Shown: positions 7,422-15,206, counted from the stretch's first letter. The stretch is 19,746 nt of DNA from JBGTLW01 sp041743835 (GCA_041743835.1 JBGTLW010000152.1:1-19746), one strand, 5' to 3'. Program-made: numbers and translations. Notes: generated by a model not told the origin, from the sequence alone.

Positions 7422-7811
7422 CTAGGCTGCGCACTCGCGGTGGGTGAGCAGGCACGCCAACGCCAGGAGCTTCGGCCACAGGTCGCCGGTCTTGAGCATG
7501 TGGTGTGCGCCGAGGCGTTGGCAGCGGAGGCGGGTCGCGGTGTCGTCGTGGCCTGTGAGGATGATGACGGGGATGTGGTCCAGCCGCTGGTCGGAGTGGA
7601 GCATCTCACACGCCGCGAGCCCGTTGCCCGCGGGCATCTGGATGTCCATGACGATCAGGTCAAACCGATTGCGGTGGGCGCAGCTCAGGGCGTGCATGGC
7701 GTCGGGCGAGGTGGTGGCGTGGAAGCCCTCTTCCGCGAACCGCCGGGCAAGTTGGCGGGTGAGGTAGGCGTCGTCGTCGGCGATCAGGACCTGCGGGTGG
7801 CGGATACTCAT
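7422..7811 (-). CDS. Single-domain response regulator (receiver only)
   Basis: All 129 residues form one receiver domain. The acidic triad is D12-D13-D14 and the phosphoacceptor is D56 in DLIVMDIQMP. The switch Thr is T86 in VIILTGHDD and the conserved Lys is K107 in MLKTGD. There is no output domain, so it acts as a CheY/Spo0F-like relay or by protein binding. No histidine kinase is in the window, so it is an orphan here. The expected K-P at the active-site Lys is K-T, a minor deviation. The start is ATG at 7811; a GGAG lies 11 bases upstream. A direct repeat at 7924-7970 sits about 115-160 bases upstream and may be part of its control region. Confidence 0.9.
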   Translation of the reverse strand: MSIRHPQVLIADDDAYLTRQLARRFAEEGFHATTSPDAMHALSCAHRNRFDLIVMDIQMPAGNGLAACEMLHSDQRLDHIPVIILTGHDDTATRLRCQRLGAHHMLKTGDLWPKLLALACLLTHRECAA

Positions 7812-7923
7812 GGCTCAACTTTCTCCTGCTTTGCGAGATCGACAGGCCATGCACACAACTCTATGCCGAGCACCGCAAACACCGCCGATTCTGCTGCCGG
7901 ACTCACCGCTGTGCCACGCGCGC

Positions 7924-7970
7924 AAGCTGGGTAATCTCTGGCTGTGACGCTGGTGTAAGCGGGGTAATCT
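7924..7970. repeat. Direct repeat AAGCnGGGTAATCT, 33-bp spacing
   Basis: AAGCTGGGTAATCT at 7924-7937 and AAGCGGGGTAATCT at 7957-7970 differ at one base. They start 33 bp apart, about three helical turns, so they would present the same DNA face. A related GTAACGGGGCAA follows at about 7974. They lie upstream of the response regulator gene. A regulator-binding site is an inference. Confidence 0.4.
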
Positions 7971-8125
7971 GGCGTAACGGGGCAAGCCGCTGGCGAGATG
8001 ACGCGGGTGGGCAGGGGACCGGCAGGGCGGGCGCTTGGTGCGGGGTGGGGGTGGGCAGAGTGCCGCTCGCGGGGGTGATGCAGCGGATGGGCGGGGCTTG
8101 CCGGTGGAATGTTTTGCACCCGGGT

Positions 8126-8155
8126 TTGCTTGTTGAGGTAAGGTGGCGCTATAAT
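8126..8155 (+). promoter_or_regulatory. Putative sigma-70-type promoter
   Basis: TTGCTT at 8126-8131 and a perfect TATAAT at 8150-8155 are 18 bp apart. It would drive the DUF3553-like gene, whose ATG is at 8447, with a long leader of about 285 bases. The -35 matches consensus at only three positions. Confidence 0.4.
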
Positions 8156-8446
8156 CTATTCATCACGGAGTCGCATTCGGCCGATATTGACTCAAACCGA
8201 TTCGCGTTTGACTTGACCCGGCCGTCACCGACCCCCACGCATCACGCCCTCAGGAAGCCCTGTTGCCCCCTCGCAAACGTGCGGCGGAGCAAGCCCGGGT
8301 TGGCCCTTGGCGAGATGCTGACTGATGAAGACAACGACGGGGCACCCGACGCCCGAATCCCTCTGCTTAATGTGGCAGACACCCCGTAGCGTTTATTTTG
8401 GAGAAGCCGAGCAGGGACAGAGGTCTGGCCGGGCCGGCTTTGAGAC

Positions 8447-9139
8447 ATGGCACAACCCGCTGCCGCCGATTCCCTATATCACCGCGGCGATACGATCGAG
8501 CACACCACCCGCCCACAGTGGGGCATCGGATGCGTGCAGCAGGCGCAGCCGGTCATCCGCGATGGTGTGACCACCCAGCGGATCGTGGTGGACTTCCCCC
8601 ACAAGGGACGCGTCACCCTCGACACCGCCACCGCCCCGATCCGCAGGTTCAACCCCGCAACGCAACGCACCCCGACCCCGACACCAACACCGAATACCCA
8701 GGACACGAAATCTATGACGACTTCCGGCTCCGCACTCCACAACAACAAAGGCGGCTGGCTCGCCGAGCTTGAATCCAAGGCCAACGGCGGTAAGCAGACC
8801 CACGAACTGTGGGACCTGCCCGACGCACTCTCCGACCCGTTCCTCCCCGATGAGGCGCGGCTCAAGGCGACGCTCGACACCTACCAATACTCCACCGACG
8901 CACGCAGCCTCATCGCCTGGGCCATCATGCAGACCGGGCTGCAAGACCCGCTCTCCAAGTACACCCGCACGGATATGGAGATGGCGTTCCCACGCTTCGC
9001 CCGCGACCGTGACAACCACCTCAAGGACATGATCCGCCAACTCAAGCGCGAGGGGCGGCACGCACTGATCCAGCAGCTACGCAACCACTGCCAGATCCCC
9101 GCGGCAGTCTCGGCCATCGACCGTGCCATGCGAGCCTGA
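8447..9139 (+). CDS. DUF3553-like protein with unknown C-terminal domain
   Basis: The product has 230 residues. Residues about 13-65 (DTIEHTTRPQWGIGCV ... RIVVDFPHKGRVTL) fit the DUF3553 pattern, a small beta domain in which a P-x-W-G-x-G-x-V turn is followed by V-x-F-x-H-x-G. A Thr/Pro linker with TPTPTPTPN follows at about 73-84. The helical C-terminal region (about 100-230; e.g. LWDLPDALSDPFLPDEARLKATL, DRDNHLKDMIRQLKREGRHALIQQL) is not recognised. DUF3553 domains resemble the small domains attached to UvrD-like helicases and CarD-type proteins, so a nucleic acid or RNA polymerase role is possible but unproven. Its start is ATG 8447 with only a weak GAG before it. It lies 177 bases before ligA. 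Confidence 0.7.
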   Translation: MAQPAAADSLYHRGDTIEHTTRPQWGIGCVQQAQPVIRDGVTTQRIVVDFPHKGRVTLDTATAPIRRFNPATQRTPTPTPTPNTQDTKSMTTSGSALHNNKGGWLAELESKANGGKQTHELWDLPDALSDPFLPDEARLKATLDTYQYSTDARSLIAWAIMQTGLQDPLSKYTRTDMEMAFPRFARDRDNHLKDMIRQLKREGRHALIQQLRNHCQIPAAVSAIDRAMRA

Positions 9140-9304
9140 CCCAGCTACCCACTTCCGACGTGGCCGGGCACGCCACGCCATCGCTCGTCTGATTTTAGCG
9201 CTACGCCAACGTCCACGCGGCGAATCCGTCGCACGGCACTATCGCTGCGCCTCGGCCGCAGGTCGCTTCGCGGGCACGGCGTGCGGCAACCCGGCGGTTG
9301 ACTC

Positions 9305-9310
9305 TACAAT
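9305..9310 (+). promoter_or_regulatory. -10-like box TACAAT before ligA
   Basis: TACAAT ends 6 bases before the ligA ATG at 9317, and no Shine-Dalgarno lies between. TTGACT at 9298-9303 is too close to be its -35. The position would give a leaderless transcript. Confidence 0.4.
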
Positions 9311-9316
9311 CTGCCC

Positions 9317-11389
9317 ATGCCATCAGCCGCAGATCGCATCGCGCAACTCCGGGCCGAGCTCCAACTGCACAATCGGCTGTACTTCGTCGAAGCAACGCCG
9401 CAGATCACCGACGCGCAGTACGACCGCCTGCTCAAAGAGCTCGAATCGCTCGAAGACCAGCACCCCGACCTAGTCACACCCGATTCGCCGACGCAGCGCG
9501 TGGGTGGCCAGCCCATCGACGGCTTTGAAACCCTGCCGCACACCCTGCCCATGCTCTCGATCGACAACACGTACAGCCAGGGTGAGCTCCGCGCCTGGTA
9601 CGACCGCACCGCCAAAGCCTTGCGAAACACCAGCGACAAACCCCACGCCAGCGGGCTGTTCTCCGAGACCGACACCGACACCCAGGCCGACGCGCTCACA
9701 CTCGTCGCCGAGCCCAAGGTGGATGGCGTCGCGTTGTCGCTGCGTTATGAGCAGGGCCTGCTGGTCCGGGCGCTGTCGCGTGGCGATGGACGCAGCGGCG
9801 ACGACATCACGCACAACATCCGCACCGTCCAGGCGATCCCGCTCCGTCTGTTGGGTGAACGCATCCCCCGCGTGCTTGAGGTGCGCGGCGAGGTGTTCAT
9901 GCCCGATGCGGTCTTCACACGCATCAACGCACAACGCGGGGCGGATGGTCTCGAGCTCTTCGCCAACCCACGCAACTCTACAGCCGGGACGTTGAAGCAG
10001 AAAGACCCGAAGAAGGTCGCCACGGGTCTGCGCTTCTTCGCGCACGGCCGCGGCGCGGTCGAGCCGGATGACTTCGTGTCGCACATGGCTTTCCTCGATA
10101 CCCTGCGCGGCTGGGGCCTGCCCACCAACCCGCACACCAAACAGGTGGCCGGCTTCGATGAAGCGTGGCAATTCGTAGAGACGTTCGAGGTGACCCGGCG
10201 TGAACTGGGCTACGCCACCGACGGCGTCGTGCTCAAGGTGGATCGGCTGGACGACCAGGCCACGCTGGGCATACGCAGCAAAAGCCCGCGCTGGTGCATC
10301 GCGTACAAGTACGCGGCCGAGCAGGCGGTGACTCGGCTGATTGAGGTGCAGTGGACCGTGGGCAAGACCGGCCGCGTGACGCCACGGGCTGTCATGGAGC
10401 CGGTGTTGCTGGCAGGCACGACGGTGCAGCACGCCTCGCTTCACAACGCCGACGAGATCGATCGGCTTGGCCTGCACACCGGCGACAGCGTGGTCATCGA
10501 GAAGGCCGGCGAGATCATCCCGCACATCATCCGCGTGGTGGAAACGAGCCGACCCACGCACGCCGCCGCGGTTACCCCGCCGACCCACTGCCCCGGCTGC
10601 GGCCAACCGCTGGTGCGACAGGAAGACGAGGTCGATTGGCGCTGCCCCAACCCCGAGTGCCTCGCCCAGCTACGGGAACGGCTCATCTGGTTCGTCGGCA
10701 GAGACCAGATGGATATCGAGGGACTCGGCGAGAAGCTGGTCGTCCAACTCGTCGAGGCCGGGCTGCTCACCAACTTCGGCGACATCTTCACACTCCACAC
10801 CCAACGTGACGCGCTGCTGATTCTGGAGCGGATGGCCCAGAAAAAGCTGGACAACCTGCTCGCGGGCATCGAAGCGAGCAAAACGCGGGGGCTCGCGCGT
10901 GTGCTTGCGGGGCTTGGCATCCGCCACGTCGGCGCTTCCACATCACGCGCGCTGGCCCGGCACTTTGGCGACATCGACGCACTGACAGCCGCCACCGCCG
11001 AGCATATCGCGGCGGTGGAAGACATCGGCCTGATCACCGCAGATGCAGTCCACACCTTCCTTCACAGCGACGCGGGATGCCACGTCATCGCCGAACTCCG
11101 CAACGCAGGCGTGGACCTCACCGAGCCGCGCACCGCCCCGCGCGTCGATGCTGGCGGCTCGCCCTTCCACGGCAAGACCATCGTCATCACCGGGACGCTC
11201 CAAGCGTTCGGCCGCAAGGAACTGGCTGAGAAACTTGAAGAGCTCGGTGCCAAGGTGAGCGGCTCGGTTTCCAAGAAGACGGACATCCTCATCGCGGGCG
11301 AGGAGGCCGGCTCAAAGCTGGACAAGGCGATAAGCCTGGGTATCACCGTGTGGGATGAGGCTGCGCTGCTCGCGGCACTGGGCGATTGA
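9317..11389 (+). CDS. ligA: NAD-dependent DNA ligase
   Basis: LigA seals nicks in replication and repair, using NAD+. The 690 residues hold domain Ia (about 1-70), the adenylation domain with nucleotidyl Lys134 in EPKVDG followed by SRGDGRSGDDIT, the OB fold with VGKTGRVTPRAVMEPVLLAG, a Cys4 zinc finger (CPGCGQPL ... CPNPEC), helix-hairpin-helix repeats (LAGLGIRHVGAST ... IAAVEDIGLITA), and a C-terminal BRCT (GKTIVITGTLQAFGRKELAE to the end). The nucleotidyl Lys is at 134 against 115 in E. coli, because of an insertion of about 19 residues around 101-128 (ending ETDTDTQADALT). All catalytic motifs are intact. The start is ATG 9317, whose early residues match the family; there is no Shine-Dalgarno but TACAAT lies 6 bases upstream. 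Confidence 0.98.
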   Translation: MPSAADRIAQLRAELQLHNRLYFVEATPQITDAQYDRLLKELESLEDQHPDLVTPDSPTQRVGGQPIDGFETLPHTLPMLSIDNTYSQGELRAWYDRTAKALRNTSDKPHASGLFSETDTDTQADALTLVAEPKVDGVALSLRYEQGLLVRALSRGDGRSGDDITHNIRTVQAIPLRLLGERIPRVLEVRGEVFMPDAVFTRINAQRGADGLELFANPRNSTAGTLKQKDPKKVATGLRFFAHGRGAVEPDDFVSHMAFLDTLRGWGLPTNPHTKQVAGFDEAWQFVETFEVTRRELGYATDGVVLKVDRLDDQATLGIRSKSPRWCIAYKYAAEQAVTRLIEVQWTVGKTGRVTPRAVMEPVLLAGTTVQHASLHNADEIDRLGLHTGDSVVIEKAGEIIPHIIRVVETSRPTHAAAVTPPTHCPGCGQPLVRQEDEVDWRCPNPECLAQLRERLIWFVGRDQMDIEGLGEKLVVQLVEAGLLTNFGDIFTLHTQRDALLILERMAQKKLDNLLAGIEASKTRGLARVLAGLGIRHVGASTSRALARHFGDIDALTAATAEHIAAVEDIGLITADAVHTFLHSDAGCHVIAELRNAGVDLTEPRTAPRVDAGGSPFHGKTIVITGTLQAFGRKELAEKLEELGAKVSGSVSKKTDILIAGEEAGSKLDKAISLGITVWDEAALLAALGD

Positions 11390-11500
11390 ATCACACATCA
11401 CGGGGCCAGCCTGTCCGCTGCCCGCGACACAGAACCACAGCGCGACCCGCAGGCACCACCCACGCAAGTGCGGCCGTGTGAAATTTGCCCCGCGGGGTTA

Positions 11501-11528
11501 TCAAGTTTTCCCCCACGAGCGCCGATAT
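11501..11528 (+). promoter_or_regulatory. Putative sigma-28 (FliA) promoter
   Basis: TCAAGTTT at 11501-11508 is followed after 12 bases by GCCGATAT at 11521-11528. The E. coli FliA consensus is TAAAGTTT-N11-GCCGATAA, and several other bacteria use TCAAG in the -35. The two boxes match at 7 of 8 positions each, with spacing longer by one base. Transcription would begin near 11536, about 150 bases before the secreted CBM9-like gene. Confidence 0.5.
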
Positions 11529-11552
11529 AAGCCAGTGAGACGGACCCCGGCG

Positions 11553-11615
11553 CGTGCGAAAGCACGGGCGGGACCGCTGCCGCGGCGAAGGCTTTTCTGC
11601 CTGCTTCCTTCGCCG
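11553..11615 (+). ncRNA. Structured 5' leader with two hairpins
   Basis: CGTGC (11553-11557) pairs with GCACG (11562-11566) around a GAAA tetraloop, a GNRA loop that suggests a real RNA fold. CGGCGAAGG (11583-11591) pairs perfectly with CCTTCGCCG (11607-11615) around a 15-base loop. TTTGTTT follows the second stem, so an attenuator or terminator role is possible. It sits between the FliA-like promoter and the ATG at 11688. It does not match a riboswitch class I can recall with confidence. Confidence 0.4.
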
Positions 11616-11687
11616 GTTTGTTTCAACGGCCACGGTCCTGTGGATCGAACGTCTGGGCCCGCGACGGACAATCTGGAGACCCCCGTG

Positions 11688-12479
11688 ATGAACAGTGAAT
11701 CACTCTGGCGGATGTCGCTCGCGCCGGTGTTGCTCGCGTTGTCGGCCCAACCGATCGCGCAAGGGCAGACGCCACACACACCGCCAGCCGATCAGGCGCA
11801 CGCCGGCCCCGCCGGTAGCACCCTGGACGTGCCGCTGTACCCCGAAGTCACGATCGATGGTGATGACGACGACTGGCACAACCGGGGCCGCGCCGAGGTC
11901 GAGTTGCAATCCCTGCCGCTGGTCGCGCTTGACCCCGCAGACCTGTCCGCGACGATGCGGATGGGCTGGGATGAGCGTGGATTGCTGCTGCTGGTCGTGG
12001 TGAACGATGACATCGCCGCGGAGGGCCACAACCAGGCCACGTTGAGCGATATGGATTGCGTGGAGATCATGGTCAGCGACGAGTCGGCTGGGGGCAACCG
12101 GCTTCGCTTTGTCGTCGCGCCCGGCCAGACGGAGGAGCAGCCACAACCGCGCGTGCGGACGTGGGACTACCGCCAGGACACGGAACTGCGTCGGACCCCC
12201 GTGCATCTTGAGGTCGCCAGTCAACGGACACCGACGGGCTACCGTATCGAGGCATTGATCCCGTGGGAAGCGCTCGGCGTGATCCCGCGTGCGGGGGCGG
12301 AGCTCGGCTTCTCGCTGGTGGTCCACGATGCCGACGAAGGCCACCGCCGCGACCGCGTCCACTGGGGGCAGATCGACAACCGCTTGCTGGACAGCGACAA
12401 GCCCCAACTCAACCGTATCCGCCTCACGCCGATGCACCACAACCTTGCCGTCAACCGCAACCTCGCCAATGCCGCGTGA
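11688..12479 (+). CDS. Secreted CBM9-like (DOMON-type) protein
   Basis: From ATG 11688 the product is 263 residues. CTGGAGAC lies about 9 bases upstream, which favours this start over the much longer open frame. A signal peptide with a hydrophobic core (about 8-25, MSLAPVLLALSAQPIAQG) is followed by a Thr/Pro/Ala linker. The main domain (about 45-250) resembles the carbohydrate family 9 beta-sandwich: TIDGDDDDWHN near the start, MGWDERGLLLLVVVNDD, DCVEIMVSDE, and YRIEALIPWEALG. Such domains bind sugars or haem, and here it stands alone without a catalytic module. It is probably exported. The upstream FliA-like promoter and structured leader suggest regulation with motility. It ends 47 bases before aroA. 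Confidence 0.78.
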   Translation: MNSESLWRMSLAPVLLALSAQPIAQGQTPHTPPADQAHAGPAGSTLDVPLYPEVTIDGDDDDWHNRGRAEVELQSLPLVALDPADLSATMRMGWDERGLLLLVVVNDDIAAEGHNQATLSDMDCVEIMVSDESAGGNRLRFVVAPGQTEEQPQPRVRTWDYRQDTELRRTPVHLEVASQRTPTGYRIEALIPWEALGVIPRAGAELGFSLVVHDADEGHRRDRVHWGQIDNRLLDSDKPQLNRIRLTPMHHNLAVNRNLANAA

Positions 12480-12510
12480 ATACAAGCCGGACGGGCCAGA
12501 ACGCATGTCG

Positions 12511-12516
12511 TACAAT
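12511..12516 (+). promoter_or_regulatory. -10-like box TACAAT before aroA
   Basis: TACAAT ends 10 bases before the aroA ATG at 12527, with no Shine-Dalgarno between. The transcript would begin about 3 bases before the start codon. No -35 is seen. Confidence 0.4.
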
Positions 12517-12526
12517 GCCCGGCTCC

Positions 12527-13837
12527 ATGCCCACGCAACTACCCGACCTATTGACTATCCGCCCGATCCCCGCGTTCGATGCCGTCGTGCGCATCCCCGG
12601 CTCAAAATCGCTGACCAACCGGGCCTTGCTGCTCGCAGCGCTCGCAGACGGGCCTAGCACACTCACAAACGTGCTGTTTGCCGACGACACGCGCCTGATG
12701 ATGGATGCGCTGCGGGCGCTTGGTGTTGTGTTGGACATCGATGAGCCGAACAGTACCGTCACGATCCACGGCCGCGGCGGAGCGTTGCCAGCGACCGACG
12801 CCACGTTGTTCCTCGGAAATGCCGGCACCGCCATGCGGTTTCTCACCGGGGCCTGTGCCGCAAGCCCCGGCCTGACCGCCACGCTCGATGGTATCCCGCG
12901 CATGCGAGAGCGGCCCATCGGCGAACTCGTCGAGATGCTCCGGCACTTTAGCTGCAACATCGAATACACCGGCCACAGTGGTTACCCGCCCCTCCGCATC
13001 ACCGGCCAGGCAATCGCTGGCGGGTCGATCACGCTCACCCCGACACTCTCAAGCCAGTACATCAGCGCGCTGATTCAGATCGGCCCGCTGATGCGCAAAG
13101 GCCTTCATATCACGTTCGACGGGCCGGTCACCAGCGCGCCTTATGTTGCGATGACCTGCCGGCTGATGCAGCAATTCGGCATCGACGCGAGCTTTGCCGA
13201 TGACCACACCGCCGTCACCGTGCCGACGGGGGCTTACAAGCCGTGCAACTACGCCGTCGAACCCGACGCGAGCAATGCCTCCTACTTCCTCGCGGCCGCG
13301 GCGGCGACGCGCAGCCGCATCCACATCCCGGACCTGGACAGCCACAGCCTTCAGGGTGATGCACGGTTCGCCCAGGTGCTGCAGCAGATGCGCCGACCCG
13401 ATGGCACACTCGCGGGCATCGATGCCGACCTCAACGACATCCCCGACGCCGCGATGACCATCGCCACCCTGGCCGTGCTGGCCGACGGGCCGACGACGAT
13501 CCGGAACGTCGGCAACTGGCGCGTCAAGGAAACCGACCGCATGGCCGCGATGCAAACCGAACTCACCAAGCTCGGCGCAGGCGTCCGCGTGCTGGGCGAC
13601 GACATCACCATCACCCCCCCGCCCGGAGGCCGCATCACCCCGCCCACCGGCGGCATCGACACCTACGACGACCACCGCATGGCGATGAGCTTTGCCGTCA
13701 TCGGCCTGGCCCAGCCGGGCATCACCATCAACGACCCCGCCTGCGTCAACAAGACATTCCCAACCTTCTGGGAAACGCTCAATAGCCTCGGCCCGGCCGT
13801 GGACCTGCCCGGAAAAACTGCCTCCCCTGCAAGCTGA
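12527..13837 (+). CDS. aroA: EPSP synthase (3-phosphoshikimate 1-carboxyvinyltransferase)
   Basis: AroA joins PEP to shikimate 3-phosphate in the chorismate pathway. The protein has 436 residues, near the usual 427-445. It carries VRIPGSKSLTNRALLLAAL (Lys27, substrate binding), LFLGNAGTAMRFLTG (94-108, signature with Gly100 and Arg104), DLNDIPDAAMTIATLAVLADG (active-site Asp), VKETDRMAAMQTEL (second signature) and DTYDDHRMAMSFA. After Arg104 there is Phe105 where E. coli has Pro101; this form also occurs in some other bacterial lineages. ATG 12527 is preferred, with TACAAT 10 bases upstream; an in-frame ATG at 12515 would add four residues. It is followed after 81 bases by the EboD-type cyclase. 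Confidence 0.97.
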   Translation: MPTQLPDLLTIRPIPAFDAVVRIPGSKSLTNRALLLAALADGPSTLTNVLFADDTRLMMDALRALGVVLDIDEPNSTVTIHGRGGALPATDATLFLGNAGTAMRFLTGACAASPGLTATLDGIPRMRERPIGELVEMLRHFSCNIEYTGHSGYPPLRITGQAIAGGSITLTPTLSSQYISALIQIGPLMRKGLHITFDGPVTSAPYVAMTCRLMQQFGIDASFADDHTAVTVPTGAYKPCNYAVEPDASNASYFLAAAAATRSRIHIPDLDSHSLQGDARFAQVLQQMRRPDGTLAGIDADLNDIPDAAMTIATLAVLADGPTTIRNVGNWRVKETDRMAAMQTELTKLGAGVRVLGDDITITPPPGGRITPPTGGIDTYDDHRMAMSFAVIGLAQPGITINDPACVNKTFPTFWETLNSLGPAVDLPGKTASPAS

Positions 13838-13902
13838 CAAGCCCCGCGTGCAAACCTTGCACACCCTCCAATAAAGTCACACACCAAGGCACCGCGACAG
13901 GG

Positions 13903-13908
13903 TACGAT
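13903..13908 (+). promoter_or_regulatory. -10-like box TACGAT before the eboD-like gene
   Basis: TACGAT ends 10 bases before ATG 13919, without a Shine-Dalgarno. The arrangement matches that at aroA. No -35 is seen. Confidence 0.35.
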
Positions 13909-13918
13909 TCATCAACGC

Positions 13919-15082
13919 ATGACACACGACCGCGACATCCGCCTCACCCTGCCCCACCGCGTCCGCTTCACGCGAGATGCGTTCTCGCCGGGCAATCCCG
14001 ACCTCGCAGCCCTTATGCACGTCGAGGGTGAGCAGCCACGCAAAGTGATGATCGTCATCGACCGAGGTGTGCTCGATGCAATGCCCGGCTTGGAGCAACG
14101 CATACGGGCCTACTTCGCGGCCCACGCAGATGCGCTGCCCGAGGTGGTTGGTTTCCGCGCGGTGCCCGGCGGGGAAGATGTCAAAAACGACCTGGGCTAT
14201 GTCGAGGGCCTGCTCGGTGATGTCCACCGCGCGGGGCTGTGCCGCCACTCGTTCATCCTTGTCATCGGCGGCGGCGCCGTCATCGACATGGTCGGCTTTG
14301 TCGCGGCGGTCTCACACCGTGGCATCCGCTTGCTCCGCATGCCTACCACCACGCTGGGACAGGCAGACGCGGGCATCGGCGTGAAGAACGGCGTCAACAT
14401 GTTCGGCAAGAAGAACTTCCTCGGGACTTTTGCCGTCCCCTGGGCTGTGCTCAATGACGCCGCCATGCTCGAAGGCCTAAGCCCCCGCGACTGGCGCTGC
14501 GGCCTCAGCGAAGCGGTGAAAGTCGCGCTCATCAAAGACCCCACGTTCTTCGACGCCATCGAAGCCGCAGCCCCCGCACTCGCTGCGTGCGATCCCGCCG
14601 CGGGCGACCCCGTCTGGCGGCGGTGCGCAGCGCTGCATGTCGATCACATCGCCAATGGGGGCGACCCCTTCGAGACCACCGCCGTCCGCCCGCTGGACTT
14701 CGGGCACTGGGCGGCACACAAGCTCGAAGCCATGACCGCGTTCGAGCTGAGGCACGGCGAAGCGGTGGCGGTCGGCCTGGCGCTCGACGTGACCTACGCC
14801 CACCTCGCCGGCCTGCTCCCCGCAGCCGAGGCCCAGCGCATCCTCGCCTGCCTCGAATCACTGGGCTTCACCCTCAGCCACCCAGCCATGCGCGACGCCG
14901 ACAAACTCCTGGCCGGGCTCGATGAGTTCCGCGAACACCTCGGCGGCGACCTGACCATCACAATGCTCACACGCATCGGCCAGCCCATCGATATACACAC
15001 CATCGACACCGACACCATGCGCCGCGCGATCCACGCGCTGCATGCGGACGCAACCAGGCGCGCTGCCGCCTCCAACGTGTAG
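13919..15082 (+). CDS. eboD: EboD-type sugar phosphate cyclase (3-dehydroquinate synthase family)
   Basis: The 387-residue protein has the dehydroquinate synthase fold: NAD-binding IGGGAVIDMVGFVAAVSHRG, the segment MPTTTLGQADAGIGVKNGVN...FGKKNFLG, LSEAVKVALIKD (Glu and Lys ligands), and FGHWAAHKLEAMTAFELRHGEAVAVG with the His metal ligands. True AroB has G-G-K-T-G/A-V-N and K-N-x-I-G-A/S-F; here it reads GVKNGVN and GKKNFLGTF. From memory this is the EboD form. Ebo genes are implicated in getting precursors to the periplasm (scytonemin in cyanobacteria). It could be mis-annotated aroB because it follows aroA, but the divergent motif argues against that. The stop TAG lies in the first bases of a REP-like repeat. 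Start ATG 13919 has no Shine-Dalgarno. Confidence 0.85.
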   Translation: MTHDRDIRLTLPHRVRFTRDAFSPGNPDLAALMHVEGEQPRKVMIVIDRGVLDAMPGLEQRIRAYFAAHADALPEVVGFRAVPGGEDVKNDLGYVEGLLGDVHRAGLCRHSFILVIGGGAVIDMVGFVAAVSHRGIRLLRMPTTTLGQADAGIGVKNGVNMFGKKNFLGTFAVPWAVLNDAAMLEGLSPRDWRCGLSEAVKVALIKDPTFFDAIEAAAPALAACDPAAGDPVWRRCAALHVDHIANGGDPFETTAVRPLDFGHWAAHKLEAMTAFELRHGEAVAVGLALDVTYAHLAGLLPAAEAQRILACLESLGFTLSHPAMRDADKLLAGLDEFREHLGGDLTITMLTRIGQPIDIHTIDTDTMRRAIHALHADATRRAAASNV

Positions 15083-15171
15083 CGCGGGGCGGTACGCCCC
15101 GGCGCCGCGGCGCATCCCATGATTAGCGCGGGGCGGTATGCCCCGGCGCGGCGGCGTACGCCGCCCGCTAA
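15080..15171. repeat. Pair of REP-like palindromic repeats (BIME-like)
   Basis: TAGCGCGGGGCGGTACGCCC starts at 15080, and a near-identical copy (one base change, TATGCC for TACGCC) starts at 15124. Each holds an inverted repeat of the form GGGGCGTACGCCCC. The second copy continues into GCGGCGTACGCCGC (15150-15163), a perfect palindrome, and then CCGCTAA, which mirrors the TTAGCG at its start. The unit 15123-15171 is thus flanked by near-inverted TTAGCG ends. It lies between the eboD-like gene and the next small gene, and the first copy supplies the eboD stop codon. It may fold as a hairpin in the RNA. Confidence 0.8.
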
Positions 15172-15206
15172 ACTACGTGTGAAACCACGCCTCATCTGCG
15201 AAACCC

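Larger units (their letters stand above)
7812..8446. other. Intergenic region between divergent genes, no convincing gene
   Basis: This 635-bp stretch separates the minus-strand response regulator from the plus-strand DUF3553-like gene. It holds a direct repeat (7924-7970), a G-rich tract (about 8000-8100) and a TATAAT-type site (8126-8155). Short open frames exist on both strands but show no recognisable domain, no good ribosome-binding site and no consistent codon pattern. A frame ending near 8389 reads DEDNDGAPDA, which looks dockerin-like but has no supporting context. Confidence 0.6.

Noticed and set aside
8045..8389. Possible gene ending DEDNDGAPDA (dockerin-like)
   Set aside because: No second repeat, no signal peptide and no ribosome-binding site.
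9470..10606. Minus-strand open frame (378 aa) in ligA
   Set aside because: Antisense to ligA and without recognisable features.
13848..13862. GTGCAA-ACC-TTGCAC hairpin after aroA as terminator
   Set aside because: Only a 6-bp stem and no T-run follows, so I did not annotate it.
13919..15082. Calling the cyclase aroB
   Set aside because: The GVKNGVN and GKKNFLGTF motifs differ from AroB GGKTxVN and KNxIGxF, and the neighbour is an EboB-type gene; alignment would settle it.
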